The notes: a model not told the origin generated them from the letters alone. Counted from the first letter of the stretch, positions 17,859 to 26,698 are shown. The stretch: 64,000 nucleotides of DNA from Bosea vaviloviae (GCF_001741865.1 NZ_CP017147.1:4579001-4643000); one strand, 5' to 3'. Numbers and translations: made by a program.

Positions 17859-18998
17859 ATGAAGACATCCACTGCCGTGGCGGCCGCGCTCGCCGCCTGC
17901 CTCGCATCGGCTCTGCCGCAGATGGCGGGCGCGCAGGACTACAAGATCGGCGTCTCAACCGGGCTCACCGGCTATGCCGCAACCGTCGACCGTGCCTGGC
18001 GCGACGGCGTCGAGCTCGCGGCAGCCGCCGTCAACGCCAAGGGTGGCGTGATGGGCCGCAAGATCCAGGTGATCGTCGAGGACAACCGCTCCGAACCGCA
18101 GGAATCCGTGACGGTCTACCGAAAGATGCTCAGCTCCGACAAGGTCGACGTCTTCGTCAGCGGCTGCGTCTCCGCCGGCAATTTCGCCGCCGCCGGCCTG
18201 CTGCTGCGCGCCAAGGTGCCGATGATGCTGTGCTCGATCCTGCCGCAGCTGGCCGAGCATCTGCCCTGGGCTTTCACCACGCTGCCGCCGGCTGGTTTCG
18301 AGGTCGACAAGCGCCTCGAATTCCTCAAGGAGAAGACGCAAATCCGCAAGATCGCAGTACTGCATGACCCCACGCCCTACGCCAATCTCCAGAAGACCGT
18401 GGCCGAGCGCAACGCCGCGAAATACGGGCTCGAAATCGTCTCGATCGAGCAATACAAGCAGGACGACGCCGATCTCAGCGTCCAGATCAGCAAGGCGCGC
18501 TCGGCTGGGGCCGGCGCCATCCTGAAGATCGGGCTCGGCGGCACCACGCTGACCGCCGCCAAGAATATCAAGCAGCTCGGCGCCGACATGCTGCTCTTGA
18601 CGAGCCTCGAGGACCTCGCCGTGTTCGGCCCCGTCGCCGAGGTGCTGGGCGACAAGTTCTTCTTCGTCGCCTCGCCCTCGCAGGTCTATGAGGCGCTGCC
18701 GGACGGCCCGCTCAAGACCAGCATCAAGGCCTTCCTCGATCCCTGGCGCGAGAAGTACCGGGATCGCGACCCGAACTGGGCCTCGCGCGGCTGGGATGGC
18801 GTAATGCTCACCGTCGCCGCGATCGAGCAGGCCAAGTCCTTCGAGGGCGAGAAGCTCCGCGCGGCCTATGAGGAGCTGAAGGGCTTCCAGGGCACGACCG
18901 GCGTCTATAATTTCCGGCCCGACCTGCATCAGGGCATCACCGAAAACCCCTTCGTGCTGGCGACGATCCAGAACGGCGCGGTCAAGGTGGTGCAATGA
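17859..18998 (+). CDS. Branched-chain amino acid-type ABC transporter substrate-binding protein (LivK-like)
   Basis: A 379-residue periplasmic binding protein (Peripla_BP_6). An N-terminal Sec signal with LAACLASALPQMAGAQ is likely cleaved after AGA near residue 23. The mature start YKIGVSTGLTGYAATVDR is the typical type I fold. ILLDNRSEPQESVTVYRKM-like and GGTTLTAAKNIKQLG segments fit the two lobes. GGGAGGA lies before the ATG at 17859. The stop overlaps the LivF-like start by four bases, so it opens a complete five-gene Liv transporter. Next to hyuAB it probably captures a hydantoin-, lactam- or amide-like compound rather than leucine; that is inference. Confidence 0.87.
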   Translation: MKTSTAVAAALAACLASALPQMAGAQDYKIGVSTGLTGYAATVDRAWRDGVELAAAAVNAKGGVMGRKIQVIVEDNRSEPQESVTVYRKMLSSDKVDVFVSGCVSAGNFAAAGLLLRAKVPMMLCSILPQLAEHLPWAFTTLPPAGFEVDKRLEFLKEKTQIRKIAVLHDPTPYANLQKTVAERNAAKYGLEIVSIEQYKQDDADLSVQISKARSAGAGAILKIGLGGTTLTAAKNIKQLGADMLLLTSLEDLAVFGPVAEVLGDKFFFVASPSQVYEALPDGPLKTSIKAFLDPWREKYRDRDPNWASRGWDGVMLTVAAIEQAKSFEGEKLRAAYEELKGFQGTTGVYNFRPDLHQGITENPFVLATIQNGAVKVVQ

Positions 18999-19735
18999 AC
19001 CTGGCCACGGCGCCGGGCGTCGCGGCTCCCGCGCCCATATTGGCGGCGACAGGGCTCTCGGCCCGCTATGGCCATGTCCAGGCGCTGCATCCGCTCGATA
19101 TCCGGATCGGCGAAGGCGAGCTCGTCGCCGTGCTCGGTCCCAACGGCGCCGGCAAGTCGACCTTGCTGCGGGCGCTGATGGGGCTGGTCTCGAATGCGGG
19201 CGAGGTCCGCTTCCGGGACGCGCCATTGCCGCGCCAGGATGTCGTCGCCGTCGCCTCGCGCGGCATCGTCCTGGTGCCGGAAGGACGCGGCATCTTCGGG
19301 CCGATGAGCGTGGCCGATAATCTCGAGCTCGGCGCCTATCGTCTGCGCGACAAGCCCGAATTCGCTCGCCGGCGCGAGCGCGTGCTGACGCTCTTCCCGC
19401 GTCTCAAGGAGCGGCTGGGGCAGATGGCGGGCTCGATGTCGGGCGGCGAGCAGCAGATGCTCGCCATCGGCCGGGCGCTGATGGCCGGCCCCAAGATCCT
19501 GCTTCTGGACGAGCCTTCGCTTGGCCTGGCTCCCCGCGTCACCGACGAGATCCTGGAGACGCTCGGCCTCCTCAACCGCGAGGGCCTCGCGATCGTGCTG
19601 GTCGAGCAGAAGGCGCCGCTGGCGCTGAAGCTCGCAGCGCGAGTCTACCTGCTTTCCCTCGGGCGCATCGTCGCCGAACTCGATCCGCGTGACATCACAT
19701 CCCATGACGATCTCGCCCAGCATTACCTCTCCTGA
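18995..19735 (+). CDS. Liv-type ABC transporter ATP-binding protein (LivF-like)
   Basis: A 246-residue cytoplasmic ATPase. Walker A GPNGAGKST is near residue 49, the Q-loop region VPEGRGIFGPMSVADNL near 95, the ABC signature SGGEQQ near 150, and Walker B ILLLDEPSLGLAP near 168. The EGRGIF/NL pattern is that of LivF rather than LivG. A short extension precedes the ATPase core. It overlaps the binding-protein gene by ATGA and the following permease gene by 32-47 bases. Confidence 0.88.
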   Translation: MNLATAPGVAAPAPILAATGLSARYGHVQALHPLDIRIGEGELVAVLGPNGAGKSTLLRALMGLVSNAGEVRFRDAPLPRQDVVAVASRGIVLVPEGRGIFGPMSVADNLELGAYRLRDKPEFARRRERVLTLFPRLKERLGQMAGSMSGGEQQMLAIGRALMAGPKILLLDEPSLGLAPRVTDEILETLGLLNREGLAIVLVEQKAPLALKLAARVYLLSLGRIVAELDPRDITSHDDLAQHYLS

Positions 19736-20669
19736 CCGGCGCCGCTTGCGGCTTCTCGGCCTGCTGCCCTGGCTCTTCGCCGGCGCGGTCGTCGGCTATG
19801 CCATCCTTGTCGGCGGCTATGCGGCCACCGTCGTCTCCTTCGCGCTGATCTATGCCGTCTTCGTCACCGGCCTGAACCTGTTCATGGGCTTCGCCGCCCA
19901 GGTCTCCTTCGGCCAGAACGCCTTCGCGGCGATCGGCGGCTATGTCTCGGCCGTGCTCACCGCAAGCCATGGCTGGAGCCCCCTGCCCGCCATGGCGCTG
20001 GGCATGGCCGCAGCCGTGCTGGCTGCCGCCATCATCGGCTTTCCGACCTTGCGGCTGAAGGGTCACTACCTCGCCATGGGCACGCTCGCCATCGGCCTGA
20101 TCGCCTATGAGATCACGGTCGAATGGCAGTCGGTGACGCAAGGCTATATGGGCATTTCCGGCATCCCGCCGCTTAGCCTGGCCGGCTACGAGGTTTCCTC
20201 AGATCGCGGCCAGCTCGTCATACTGGCGCTCGTCGTCGCAGGCGGCGCTTTCGCCGCAGCGCGCATCCGCCGCTCGCGCTTCGGCCGCGCCTTGTCAGCC
20301 GTGGCGGGCAGCGAGGAAGCCGCCCAGGCGCTGGGCATCGATGTCGCGCGCTATAAGCTGATGGCCTTCCTGCTCTCGGCCGGTTTCGCCGCGCTGGCCG
20401 GCTCGCTCTTCGTCCATGTCGTCGGTTTCGTCAGCCCGGAGGTGTTCGGGCTGCACATGGTCATCGTCACCTTCACCATGCTCTATGTCGGCGGCATCGG
20501 CACCGTCGCTGGGCCGTTGATCGGCGCGCTGATCGTCAGCCTGCTGCCCGAGACCTTCCGCGCCTTCAAGGATTATCAGGACCTCGCCTATGGCGCGGCG
20601 CTGATCCTGCTCTTGATCTATGCGCCGCGCGGTCTCGCCAGCCTGTTCTCGACGCGGGGGCGCTCATGA
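19704..20669 (+). CDS. Liv-type ABC transporter permease (LivM-like)
   Basis: A 321-residue inner-membrane permease with eight to ten hydrophobic segments. LNLFMGFAAQVSFGQNAFAAIGGYV (residues about 55-80) holds the family G-x-x-S-x-G-x-x-A motif, and MYVGGIGTVAGPLIGA-like LYVGGIGTVAGPLIGALI near 270 is the LivM C-terminal signature. The start is uncertain: GTG 19689 and ATG 19704 are both inside the preceding gene and neither has a clear ribosome site, which points to translational coupling. Confidence 0.85.
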   Translation: MTISPSITSPDRRRLRLLGLLPWLFAGAVVGYAILVGGYAATVVSFALIYAVFVTGLNLFMGFAAQVSFGQNAFAAIGGYVSAVLTASHGWSPLPAMALGMAAAVLAAAIIGFPTLRLKGHYLAMGTLAIGLIAYEITVEWQSVTQGYMGISGIPPLSLAGYEVSSDRGQLVILALVVAGGAFAAARIRRSRFGRALSAVAGSEEAAQALGIDVARYKLMAFLLSAGFAALAGSLFVHVVGFVSPEVFGLHMVIVTFTMLYVGGIGTVAGPLIGALIVSLLPETFRAFKDYQDLAYGAALILLLIYAPRGLASLFSTRGRS

Positions 20670-21448
20670 CCCGCCTGAAGCTCGAAGGCGTGACGCGCCG
20701 CTTCGGCGGCCTCGTTGCCGTCGACGATGTCAGCTTTTCCGTACCGGCCCAGGGCGTCACCGCCGTGATCGGTCCCAATGGCGCCGGCAAGACCACATTG
20801 TTCAACCTGATCTCGGGCTTCCTGCCGCCGAGTTCAGGACAGATCATCTTCGAGGAGCAGGACATCACCGGCCTGCCGCCGGTCAGGATCGCGGCGCGCG
20901 GGCTGGTGCGTACCTTCCAGCTCGTCAGGCTGTTCGAGGATCTGAGCGTGCTCGACAACGTCAAGGTCGGCTGCCATCTGCATGGCAAGGCCGGCCTGTT
21001 TTCGGCCCTGCTGCGCCCGGCCTCGGCCCGGCGCGAGGAGGCCGAGGTCGAAAGCCGCGCCCGCGAGCTCCTGGCTTTCACCGGCCTTGCCGCACTGGCC
21101 GAGGAGCCCGCCTCTAGCCTGCCCTATGGCCGGCAGCGCCTGCTCGAACTGGCTCGCGCCATGGCAGCGGGGCCGCGCCTGATCCTGCTCGACGAGCCGG
21201 CGGCGGGACTGAACGCCGAGGAATCGGCCGCCTTGTCGCGGATCATCAGGCGCATCGCCGAGACGGGCACGACAGTGCTGCTGGTCGAACACGACATGAC
21301 CCTGGTGATGAACACCGCCGACCGGATCGTCGCGGTCGATTTCGGCCGCAAGATCGCCGAGGGCACGCCGGCGGAGATCCGCTCCGACCCGGCCGTGATC
21401 GCGGCCTATCTCGGCGCCCCCGCCAGCAAGGAAGCGGCCCATGGCTGA
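20666..21448 (+). CDS. Liv-type ABC transporter ATP-binding protein (LivG-like)
   Basis: A 260-residue ATPase. Walker A GPNGAGKTT is near residue 36; GLVRTFQLVRLFEDLSVLDNV near 83 carries the Q-loop; SLPYGRQRLLELARAMA near 150 is the LivG-type signature with YG in place of the usual SGG; LILLDEPAAGLNAEE is Walker B, and VLLVEHDMTLVM the H-loop. The C-terminal GRKIAEGTPAEIRSDPAVIAAYLG is the usual LivG tail. It overlaps both neighbours by a few bases. Confidence 0.88.
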   Translation: MTRLKLEGVTRRFGGLVAVDDVSFSVPAQGVTAVIGPNGAGKTTLFNLISGFLPPSSGQIIFEEQDITGLPPVRIAARGLVRTFQLVRLFEDLSVLDNVKVGCHLHGKAGLFSALLRPASARREEAEVESRARELLAFTGLAALAEEPASSLPYGRQRLLELARAMAAGPRLILLDEPAAGLNAEESAALSRIIRRIAETGTTVLLVEHDMTLVMNTADRIVAVDFGRKIAEGTPAEIRSDPAVIAAYLGAPASKEAAHG

Positions 21449-22319
21449 CTGGTCCTATATTCCCCAGGTCCTCGTCAGCGGGCTCGGCATCGGCTGCGTC
21501 TATGGGCTGATCGGCATCGGCTTCTGCGTGATCTACAACGCCAGCGGCATCGTGAACTTCGCGCAGGGCGCCTTCGTGATGCTCGGCGGCATGATCACCC
21601 AGACGCTGTTCAGCCGCCACGGCCTGCCCTTGCCGGTGGCAGCGCTGGTCGCGGTCGCGGCCGTCGCAGCGCTCGGCGTCGCGATCGAGCGGATCGTCGT
21701 CAGGCCGCTCTGGAACCGCAAGGCGACGATGTTCGTGATGATCCTGGCGACGCTCGCAGCCCAGATCGTGATCGAGCGCTTGACGCTGATCGCGGTCGGC
21801 GACCAGCCCAAGACGCTGCCGGTCTTCACCGACCTGCCGCCCCTCATGATCGGCAGCGTCGCGATCGGCACGCAATTCCTCTGGATTGTCGGCGGTTCGC
21901 TCGCGATCGTCGCGCTGCTTGCCGCCTTCTTCGCCCTGACCCGGACCGGCAAGGCGATGCGGGCCTGCTCGATCAACCGCGAGGCGGCGGCGCTGCAAGG
22001 CATCCCGGTCTCGCGCATGCTGGCGCTGGCCTTCGCGCTCAGCGCCGCGCTCGGCGCCATCGCCGGCATATTGATCACGCCGACGCAATACACCGCCTTC
22101 AATGTCGGCGTGCCCTTCGCCATCAGCGGCTTCATCGCCGCCATCGTCGGCGGCTTCGGGCGTCCCTTCGGGGCCTTTCTCGGCGGGCTGCTGCTCGGCC
22201 TGATGCAGGCGCTCGCCATCGTCGTCTTCGGCGCCGGCCTCAAGACCGTCGCGGCCTTGTCGGTGCTGCTGCTGTTCCTCTTCATCCGCCCATCGGGAAT
22301 CCTCGGCGCGGCCAAGTGA
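21441..22319 (+). CDS. Liv-type ABC transporter permease (LivH-like)
   Basis: A 292-residue inner-membrane permease. GLGIGCVYGLIGIGFCVIYNASGIVNF at residues 14-40 is the LivH N-terminal signature, GKAMRACSINREAAALQGIP near 175 the cytoplasmic coupling loop, and the C-terminus has GGFGRPFGAFLGGLLLG and FLFIRPSGILG. It completes the transporter. It starts eight bases inside the LivG-like gene. Confidence 0.88.
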   Translation: MADWSYIPQVLVSGLGIGCVYGLIGIGFCVIYNASGIVNFAQGAFVMLGGMITQTLFSRHGLPLPVAALVAVAAVAALGVAIERIVVRPLWNRKATMFVMILATLAAQIVIERLTLIAVGDQPKTLPVFTDLPPLMIGSVAIGTQFLWIVGGSLAIVALLAAFFALTRTGKAMRACSINREAAALQGIPVSRMLALAFALSAALGAIAGILITPTQYTAFNVGVPFAISGFIAAIVGGFGRPFGAFLGGLLLGLMQALAIVVFGAGLKTVAALSVLLLFLFIRPSGILGAAK

Positions 22320-22347
22320 GCCCGCCTGTCACGACAGGAGACAAGCC

Positions 22348-22680
22348 ATGGACATCCACAAGATCGACTGGAGCCAGCTCCCCTGGACGCCGGTGCGCCC
22401 GGGCGTCGAGCGCAAGGCCTTTTCGGGCAGCGCCGCGACGCTGGCGCTGCATAAACTGATGCCGGGCCATGAGCCAAAACCCCACAGCCATCCCCATGAG
22501 CAGATCGCCTATATAGTCAGCGGCACGATCCGCTTCGTCGTCGGCGGCGAGGAACATCTCCTGGGACCGGGCTCGCTCCTGGTCGTGCCGGCCAATGTCG
22601 AGCATTGGGGCGAGGTCGTCGGCGACGAGCCCGTGATCAATCTCGACGTCTTCACGCCGCGCAGGCCTGAATACGCCTGA
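22348..22680 (+). CDS. Cupin-domain protein
   Basis: A 110-residue single-domain cupin. The metal motif 1 is seen as HSHPHEQIAYIVSGTIRF (near residue 46), with His, His and Glu ligands, and motif 2 as PGSLLVVPANVEHWGEV with the last His. ACAGGAGAC lies upstream of the ATG. It closes the hyuAB-Liv operon 28 bases after LivH and may be a small metalloenzyme or a binding protein for the pathway intermediate. No catalytic type can be read. Confidence 0.8.
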   Translation: MDIHKIDWSQLPWTPVRPGVERKAFSGSAATLALHKLMPGHEPKPHSHPHEQIAYIVSGTIRFVVGGEEHLLGPGSLLVVPANVEHWGEVVGDEPVINLDVFTPRRPEYA

Positions 22681-22868
22681 TTAGGGGAATCGCCCGTACA
22701 GCACGATCCTCAAGCCGAGAGCCCGCTCCGGAATTTTGATCTCCGCAACCTCGCAGGATCGACATGCGCGCCGCGCCGGCGCCGATCGAACGAGAAAATT
22801 CTGTTGATGCAGCCGTAGAAATTGAGATAGGCCATATACAAATAAGAGCATAAACGGGGATTGGCGCG

Positions 22869-23324
22869 ATGCTCACCAACAAAGGCAAATACGGCATCAA
22901 GGCGATCATCCACCTGGCTAAGCTGGAAGCAGGCGAAACCGCTCAGGTCGCTCACATCGCGCAGACGAACAACATCTCGAAAAAATTCCTCGATGCGATC
23001 CTGCTCGATCTGCGCAACGCCGGCATGCTGCGCAGCAAGAAGGGACCCGGCGGCGGCTACGCGCTGGCGAAACCCGCGCGGGCGATCAAAGTGGGCGCCG
23101 TCATTCGCGCGCTCGAAGGCCCCATCGCCCCCATCGCCTGCGCAAGCCGTTCGGCCTTTCGCGCCTGCGAGGATTGCGGCGACATCGAAACCTGCGCGGT
23201 CCGCTCGGTGATGAGCGAGGTTCGCGACGCCATGGCCTCGGTCATCGACAACACCACCATCGCCGATCTGGTGGCGCGATCCCGCGGGCATCAGAGGGAA
23301 CCGGCGGGGCAGCTCGCACTCTAG
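22869..23324 (+). CDS. Rrf2-family transcriptional regulator with a four-cysteine segment
   Basis: A 151-residue regulator of the Rrf2/IscR/NsrR/CymR family. The winged HTH covers residues 1-70: KGKYGIKAIIHLAKLE, then AQTNNISKKFLDAILLDL as recognition helix and GPGGGYALAKPA as wing. Four cysteines follow in the pattern IACAS-x7-CEDC-x5-C (near residues 97-115), where IscR and NsrR bind an Fe-S cluster; cluster binding here is inference. It stands alone just before a flavin reductase gene, with a dyad in the gap. Confidence 0.87.
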   Translation: MLTNKGKYGIKAIIHLAKLEAGETAQVAHIAQTNNISKKFLDAILLDLRNAGMLRSKKGPGGGYALAKPARAIKVGAVIRALEGPIAPIACASRSAFRACEDCGDIETCAVRSVMSEVRDAMASVIDNTTIADLVARSRGHQREPAGQLAL

Positions 23325-23346
23325 AACGGGCAACTCATGCGAGAGT

Positions 23347-23369
23347 TTGTCTAGCATATCTATAGACAA
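23347..23369. promoter_or_regulatory. Inverted repeat, candidate Rrf2 operator
   Basis: TTGTCTA (23347-23353) and TAGACAA (23363-23369) form perfect 7-base arms separated by nine bases, in an AT-rich island between the Rrf2 stop and the flavin reductase start. A dyad of this size and position fits control of the reductase gene by the Rrf2 protein. Confidence 0.5.
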
Positions 23370-23452
23370 TTTTCGGCCAAGACCCTAGCCTGACTGTCCG
23401 TTCGGGTGCGCCGCGGTTCCGCGCGCCCTCCCCATCCTTCCGGGCAGTTTCC

Positions 23453-23995
23453 ATGAATCAGCAGGTCAGCGGCTTCAGGCCAGCCGATATCGAAGCTGTG
23501 GCGTTCAAATCCGTGATGCGCAACGTTGCCGGCGCCGTCAGCATCGTGACAGCCACGCAGGGCGGCGCCCGCGCGGGATTGACCGCAACCTCCCTGACAG
23601 CGCTGTCGGCGGAGCCGCCAACCGTGATCGTCTGCGTCAACAGAACGGCATCCGCCTGGCCGACGATCGAGCGCGCCGGCCATTTCGCGATCAATGTGCT
23701 GGCCGCCCGGCATCAGTCGATCGCCGACCGCTTCGCCGGCCGGGGCGGGTTCAAGGGCGACGCGCGCTTCGGAGAGGGCGACTGGACCCGCCTGGTCACG
23801 GGCGCTCCCGTGCTGGAAGGGGCGCTCGCCATCCTCGATTGCGAGACCGAGGAGGCAATCGAGCGGCACTCGCATACGATCCTGATCGGCCGCGTCAAGG
23901 CGATCCGCGAAGCCGAGACGGAGGGCGCCCTGCTCTATTGGCGCGGAATCTACGGCAAGCTCGACGAGACCCTGCAATACGGCGCCGGCATCTGA
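23453..23995 (+). CDS. Flavin reductase family protein (HpaC/NtaB-like)
   Basis: A 180-residue FMN-binding split-barrel protein that typically reduces free FMN or FAD with NAD(P)H for a two-component monooxygenase. FKSVMRNVAGAVSIVTATQGG (residues 17-37), GLTATSLTALSAEPPTVIVCVN (42-63) and FAINVLAARHQSIADRFAG (80-98) are the standard family blocks. The C-terminal LLYWRGIYGKL is usual. No oxygenase partner lies in the window, so it may serve one encoded elsewhere or act on its own. Confidence 0.87.
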   Translation: MNQQVSGFRPADIEAVAFKSVMRNVAGAVSIVTATQGGARAGLTATSLTALSAEPPTVIVCVNRTASAWPTIERAGHFAINVLAARHQSIADRFAGRGGFKGDARFGEGDWTRLVTGAPVLEGALAILDCETEEAIERHSHTILIGRVKAIREAETEGALLYWRGIYGKLDETLQYGAGI

Positions 23996-24112
23996 GAGCA
24001 GCCGACGGCGGCGTATGGCTCAAACCGCGCCAGCGGCCGCTGCGCTCGATTGCATGCCCTCGCCTGTCCGGAATTGACCGGGCAAGGGCATTCGGTGTCT
24101 TCACGGCCCAGA

Positions 24113-24337
24113 GTCGCTAACAGCCTCTTGTCACCGCAATTGCGTCATCAGCGCATCGGCGCCCTTGTCGAGCCGTTTCTATACACCGTGATCGAGGGGC
24201 CGGCCTGCGCCCTGGCTCTGGAGGGCGAGGCCGCGACATCGGAGAAAGCACTGCGCGAGCGTGTCACCGCTGCGGTCAACCTGTTCCTGAACGGCTTGCC
24301 GCGACCATCCCCGCAACCGGCCTCGCCGGTCCGCTAG
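24113..24337 (+). pseudogene. Possible C-terminal remnant of a TetR-family regulator
   Basis: About 75 codons with the look of a TetR effector-domain end: QRIGALVEPFLYTVIEG, then a helix ALREKV-like ALRERVTAAVNLFLNGL before a proline-rich tail. There is no helix-turn-helix coding sequence upstream in any frame. The 5' part of the 358-base gap (23996-24112) shows nothing else. It could instead be a chance frame. Confidence 0.35.
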
Positions 24338-24353
24338 AACAGAACGACGGCCC

Positions 24354-25505
24354 TCACGACTCCGCCGTCACCCAGAGCCCGCCCGCAGCATGGGAGCGCA
24401 GCGCCGCCTCGACCATGGCGACGCCGGCGAAACCGTCCTCGATCGTCGGGAAGCTGACCATCGGATCGAGCGGCGCGCCTTTGCGCCGGGCCAGGATCGC
24501 CTCGGCCACCTCCGCATAGATCGTCGCGAAGGCCTCCAGATAACCTTCCGGATGGCCCGAGGGAATGCGGCTGACCCGCTGTCCGGCGGCATTCACCGCT
24601 GGCGTACCGCGCTTGATGAGACGTGGCGCCTCCCCGAGCGGCGACCAGAGGAGCTGGTTGGGCTCCTCCTGCGACCAGTCGAGGCCGCCTTTCTCACCAA
24701 AAACCCGCAGCCGCAGGCCGTTGTCGCTGCCCGGCGCGACCTGGCTCGCCCAGAGCGCGCCGCGCGCGCCATTGCCGTAGCGCAGCAGGATCTGGGCGTT
24801 GTCGTCGAGCCGGCGTCCCGGCACGAAGCTGGTCAATTCGGCCAGGATCTGCTCGGGAGCCATGCCGGTGACGAAATGCGCCAGCTGGTAGGCATGGGTG
24901 CCGATATCGCCGATGCATCCGCCCGCGCCCGAACGCGTCGGATCTGTGCGCCATTCCGCCTGCTTCTGGCCGGTCGCCTCGAGCGGCCCGGCGAGCCAGT
25001 CCTGCGGATATTCCACCTGCACGACCCGGATCGCCCCGAGATCGCCTGCCTGCACCATGGCGTGGGCATGCCGGACCAGCGGATAGCCCGAATAGTTGTA
25101 GGTGACCGCGAAGATCAAACCGCTCGCCCGCGCCTTGTCGCGCAGCCGGCGCGCCTCCGCCAATGTCGCCGTCAGCGGCTTGTCGCAGATCACATGCAGG
25201 CCGGCATCGAGAAAGGCCTCGGCCACTGGCGCATGCATATGGTTGGGCGTGACGATCGCCACGGCCTCGATGCCGTCGCCGCGCGCAGCCTCGGCTCGGG
25301 CCATGCTGCGATAGTCGGGATAGGAGCGCTCCAGTGGAAGCCCGATTGCCTCAGCCGAACGCCGCGCCTTGTCGGGCGAGGCGGAGAGCGCCCCTGCGAC
25401 CAATTCGTAGCGGTCGTCGAGGCGGGCGGCGATGCGGTGGACGGCGCCGATGAAAGCGCCTTCGCCGCCCCCTACCATCCCCAGTCGAATGCGTGGCTCG
25501 GCCAT
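24354..25505 (-). CDS. Gfo/Idh/MocA-family oxidoreductase (distal gene of sugar operon)
   Basis: A 383-residue NAD(P)-dependent sugar or cyclitol dehydrogenase. The Rossmann turn GMVGGGEGAFIG is at residues 8-19; ICDKPLTATLAEAR near 118 is the EKP-type motif with the catalytic Lys; GGCIGDIGTHAYQL near 195 is the second family signature containing the catalytic Asp-His region. I chose ATG 25505 (AGGAG eight bases upstream) over the adjacent GTG 25508. It is the last of eight genes and starts 16 bases after the preceding isomerase-fold gene. Confidence 0.87.
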   Translation of the reverse strand: MAEPRIRLGMVGGGEGAFIGAVHRIAARLDDRYELVAGALSASPDKARRSAEAIGLPLERSYPDYRSMARAEAARGDGIEAVAIVTPNHMHAPVAEAFLDAGLHVICDKPLTATLAEARRLRDKARASGLIFAVTYNYSGYPLVRHAHAMVQAGDLGAIRVVQVEYPQDWLAGPLEATGQKQAEWRTDPTRSGAGGCIGDIGTHAYQLAHFVTGMAPEQILAELTSFVPGRRLDDNAQILLRYGNGARGALWASQVAPGSDNGLRLRVFGEKGGLDWSQEEPNQLLWSPLGEAPRLIKRGTPAVNAAGQRVSRIPSGHPEGYLEAFATIYAEVAEAILARRKGAPLDPMVSFPTIEDGFAGVAMVEAALRSHAAGGLWVTAES

Positions 25506-25521
25506 CACGGCATCTCCTCGT

Positions 25522-26580
25522 TCAGCTCAGGCCCAGCATGCGGCGCAGCTGCGCATCGTCGCTGCCGGCGCCGGCGAAATCGTCGAACGCCTTGTCGGTG
25601 ACGCGGATGATCTGGTCGGCGATGAAGGCCGCGCCCTCGCGTGCACCATCCTCGGGATGCTTCAGGCAGCACTCCCATTCCAGCACCGCCCAGCGATCAT
25701 AGCCGATGGCGGCGAGCCTGGAGAAGATTGCCTTGAAATCGACCTGCCCATCGCCCAGCGAGCGGAAGCGGCCGGCGCGATTGAGCCAGGGCTGGAAGCC
25801 GGAATAGACGCCTTGCCGGCCGCTCGGATTGAACTCCGCATCCTTGACGTGGAAGGCCCGGATGCGCTCGGCATAGATGTCGATGAAGGCGAGATAATCG
25901 AGCTGCTGCAGCAGGAAATGCGACGGATCGTAATTGATCGCGCAGCGCGGATGATTGCCGACGCGCTCCAGGAACATCTCGAAGGTTGCGCCGTCGAAGA
26001 CATCCTCGCCGGGATGGATCTCGTAGCAGAGATCGACACCCGCCTCCTCATAGGCGTCGAGAATCGGCCGCCAGCGCCGGCCGAGTTCATCGAAGGCGGT
26101 CTCGATCAGCCCCGGCGCACGCTGCGGCCAGGGATAGAGGAAGGGCCAGGCCAGCGCCCCGGTGAAGCTGACGCTGCCGCTGAGTCCGAGCCGCCGCGAG
26201 GCTTGCGCGGCCTTCATCATCTGATCGACGGCCCAGGCCTGGCGCTCCTGCGGCTTGCCCCTGAGGGCCACTGGGGCGAAGGCGTCGAAGGCCTCGTCAT
26301 AGGCGGGGTGGACGGCGACGAGCTGGCCCTGGAGATGGGTCGAGAGTTCGGTGATCGCGAGACCATGGCTCGCCGCCACCCCTGCAACCTCGTCGCAATA
26401 GCCCTGCGAGCCCGCCGCCTTGTCGAGATCGAACAGGCGGGCATCGAAAGTCGGGATCTGGACGCCCTTATAGCCGAGCCCGGCCGCCCAGCCGCAAATC
26501 CCGTCGAAACTGTTGAACGGCGCGGCATCGCCAGCGAACTGCGCCAGGAAGAGCGCCGGTCCTTTCATCGTAGCGGGCAT
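25522..26580 (-). CDS. Sugar phosphate isomerase/epimerase-fold protein (AP endonuclease 2-like TIM barrel)
   Basis: A 352-residue xylose-isomerase-like TIM barrel. WAAGLGYKGVQIP near residue 30, then DLCYEIHPGEDVFDG (near 180), CAINYDPSHFLLQQLDY (near 220) and AFHVKDAEF (near 250) carry the metal-binding Glu, Asp, His and Asp/Glu set of this fold. It is longer than the 250-290 usual for simple epimerases. The start at 26580 has GGAGAG upstream. In the sugar operon it pairs with a Gfo/Idh dehydrogenase. Confidence 0.83.
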   Translation of the reverse strand: MPATMKGPALFLAQFAGDAAPFNSFDGICGWAAGLGYKGVQIPTFDARLFDLDKAAGSQGYCDEVAGVAASHGLAITELSTHLQGQLVAVHPAYDEAFDAFAPVALRGKPQERQAWAVDQMMKAAQASRRLGLSGSVSFTGALAWPFLYPWPQRAPGLIETAFDELGRRWRPILDAYEEAGVDLCYEIHPGEDVFDGATFEMFLERVGNHPRCAINYDPSHFLLQQLDYLAFIDIYAERIRAFHVKDAEFNPSGRQGVYSGFQPWLNRAGRFRSLGDGQVDFKAIFSRLAAIGYDRWAVLEWECCLKHPEDGAREGAAFIADQIIRVTDKAFDDFAGAGSDDAQLRRMLGLS

Positions 26581-26698
26581 CGATCTCTCCTGCGTCCAGC
26601 GTCTCTGGTTGATGCTGCGGACCAGCTCTCCAGCCGGTCCCGAATTGGCCTCCGGAGCGTCCGCCCCGGAGGAATAGGCGATGAATTGCGGGCCTTGT

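Noticed and set aside
22681..22868. Terminator or RNA gene between the cupin and Rrf2 genes
   Set aside because: No stem with a T-run and no recognisable RNA fold; it reads as an ordinary promoter region.
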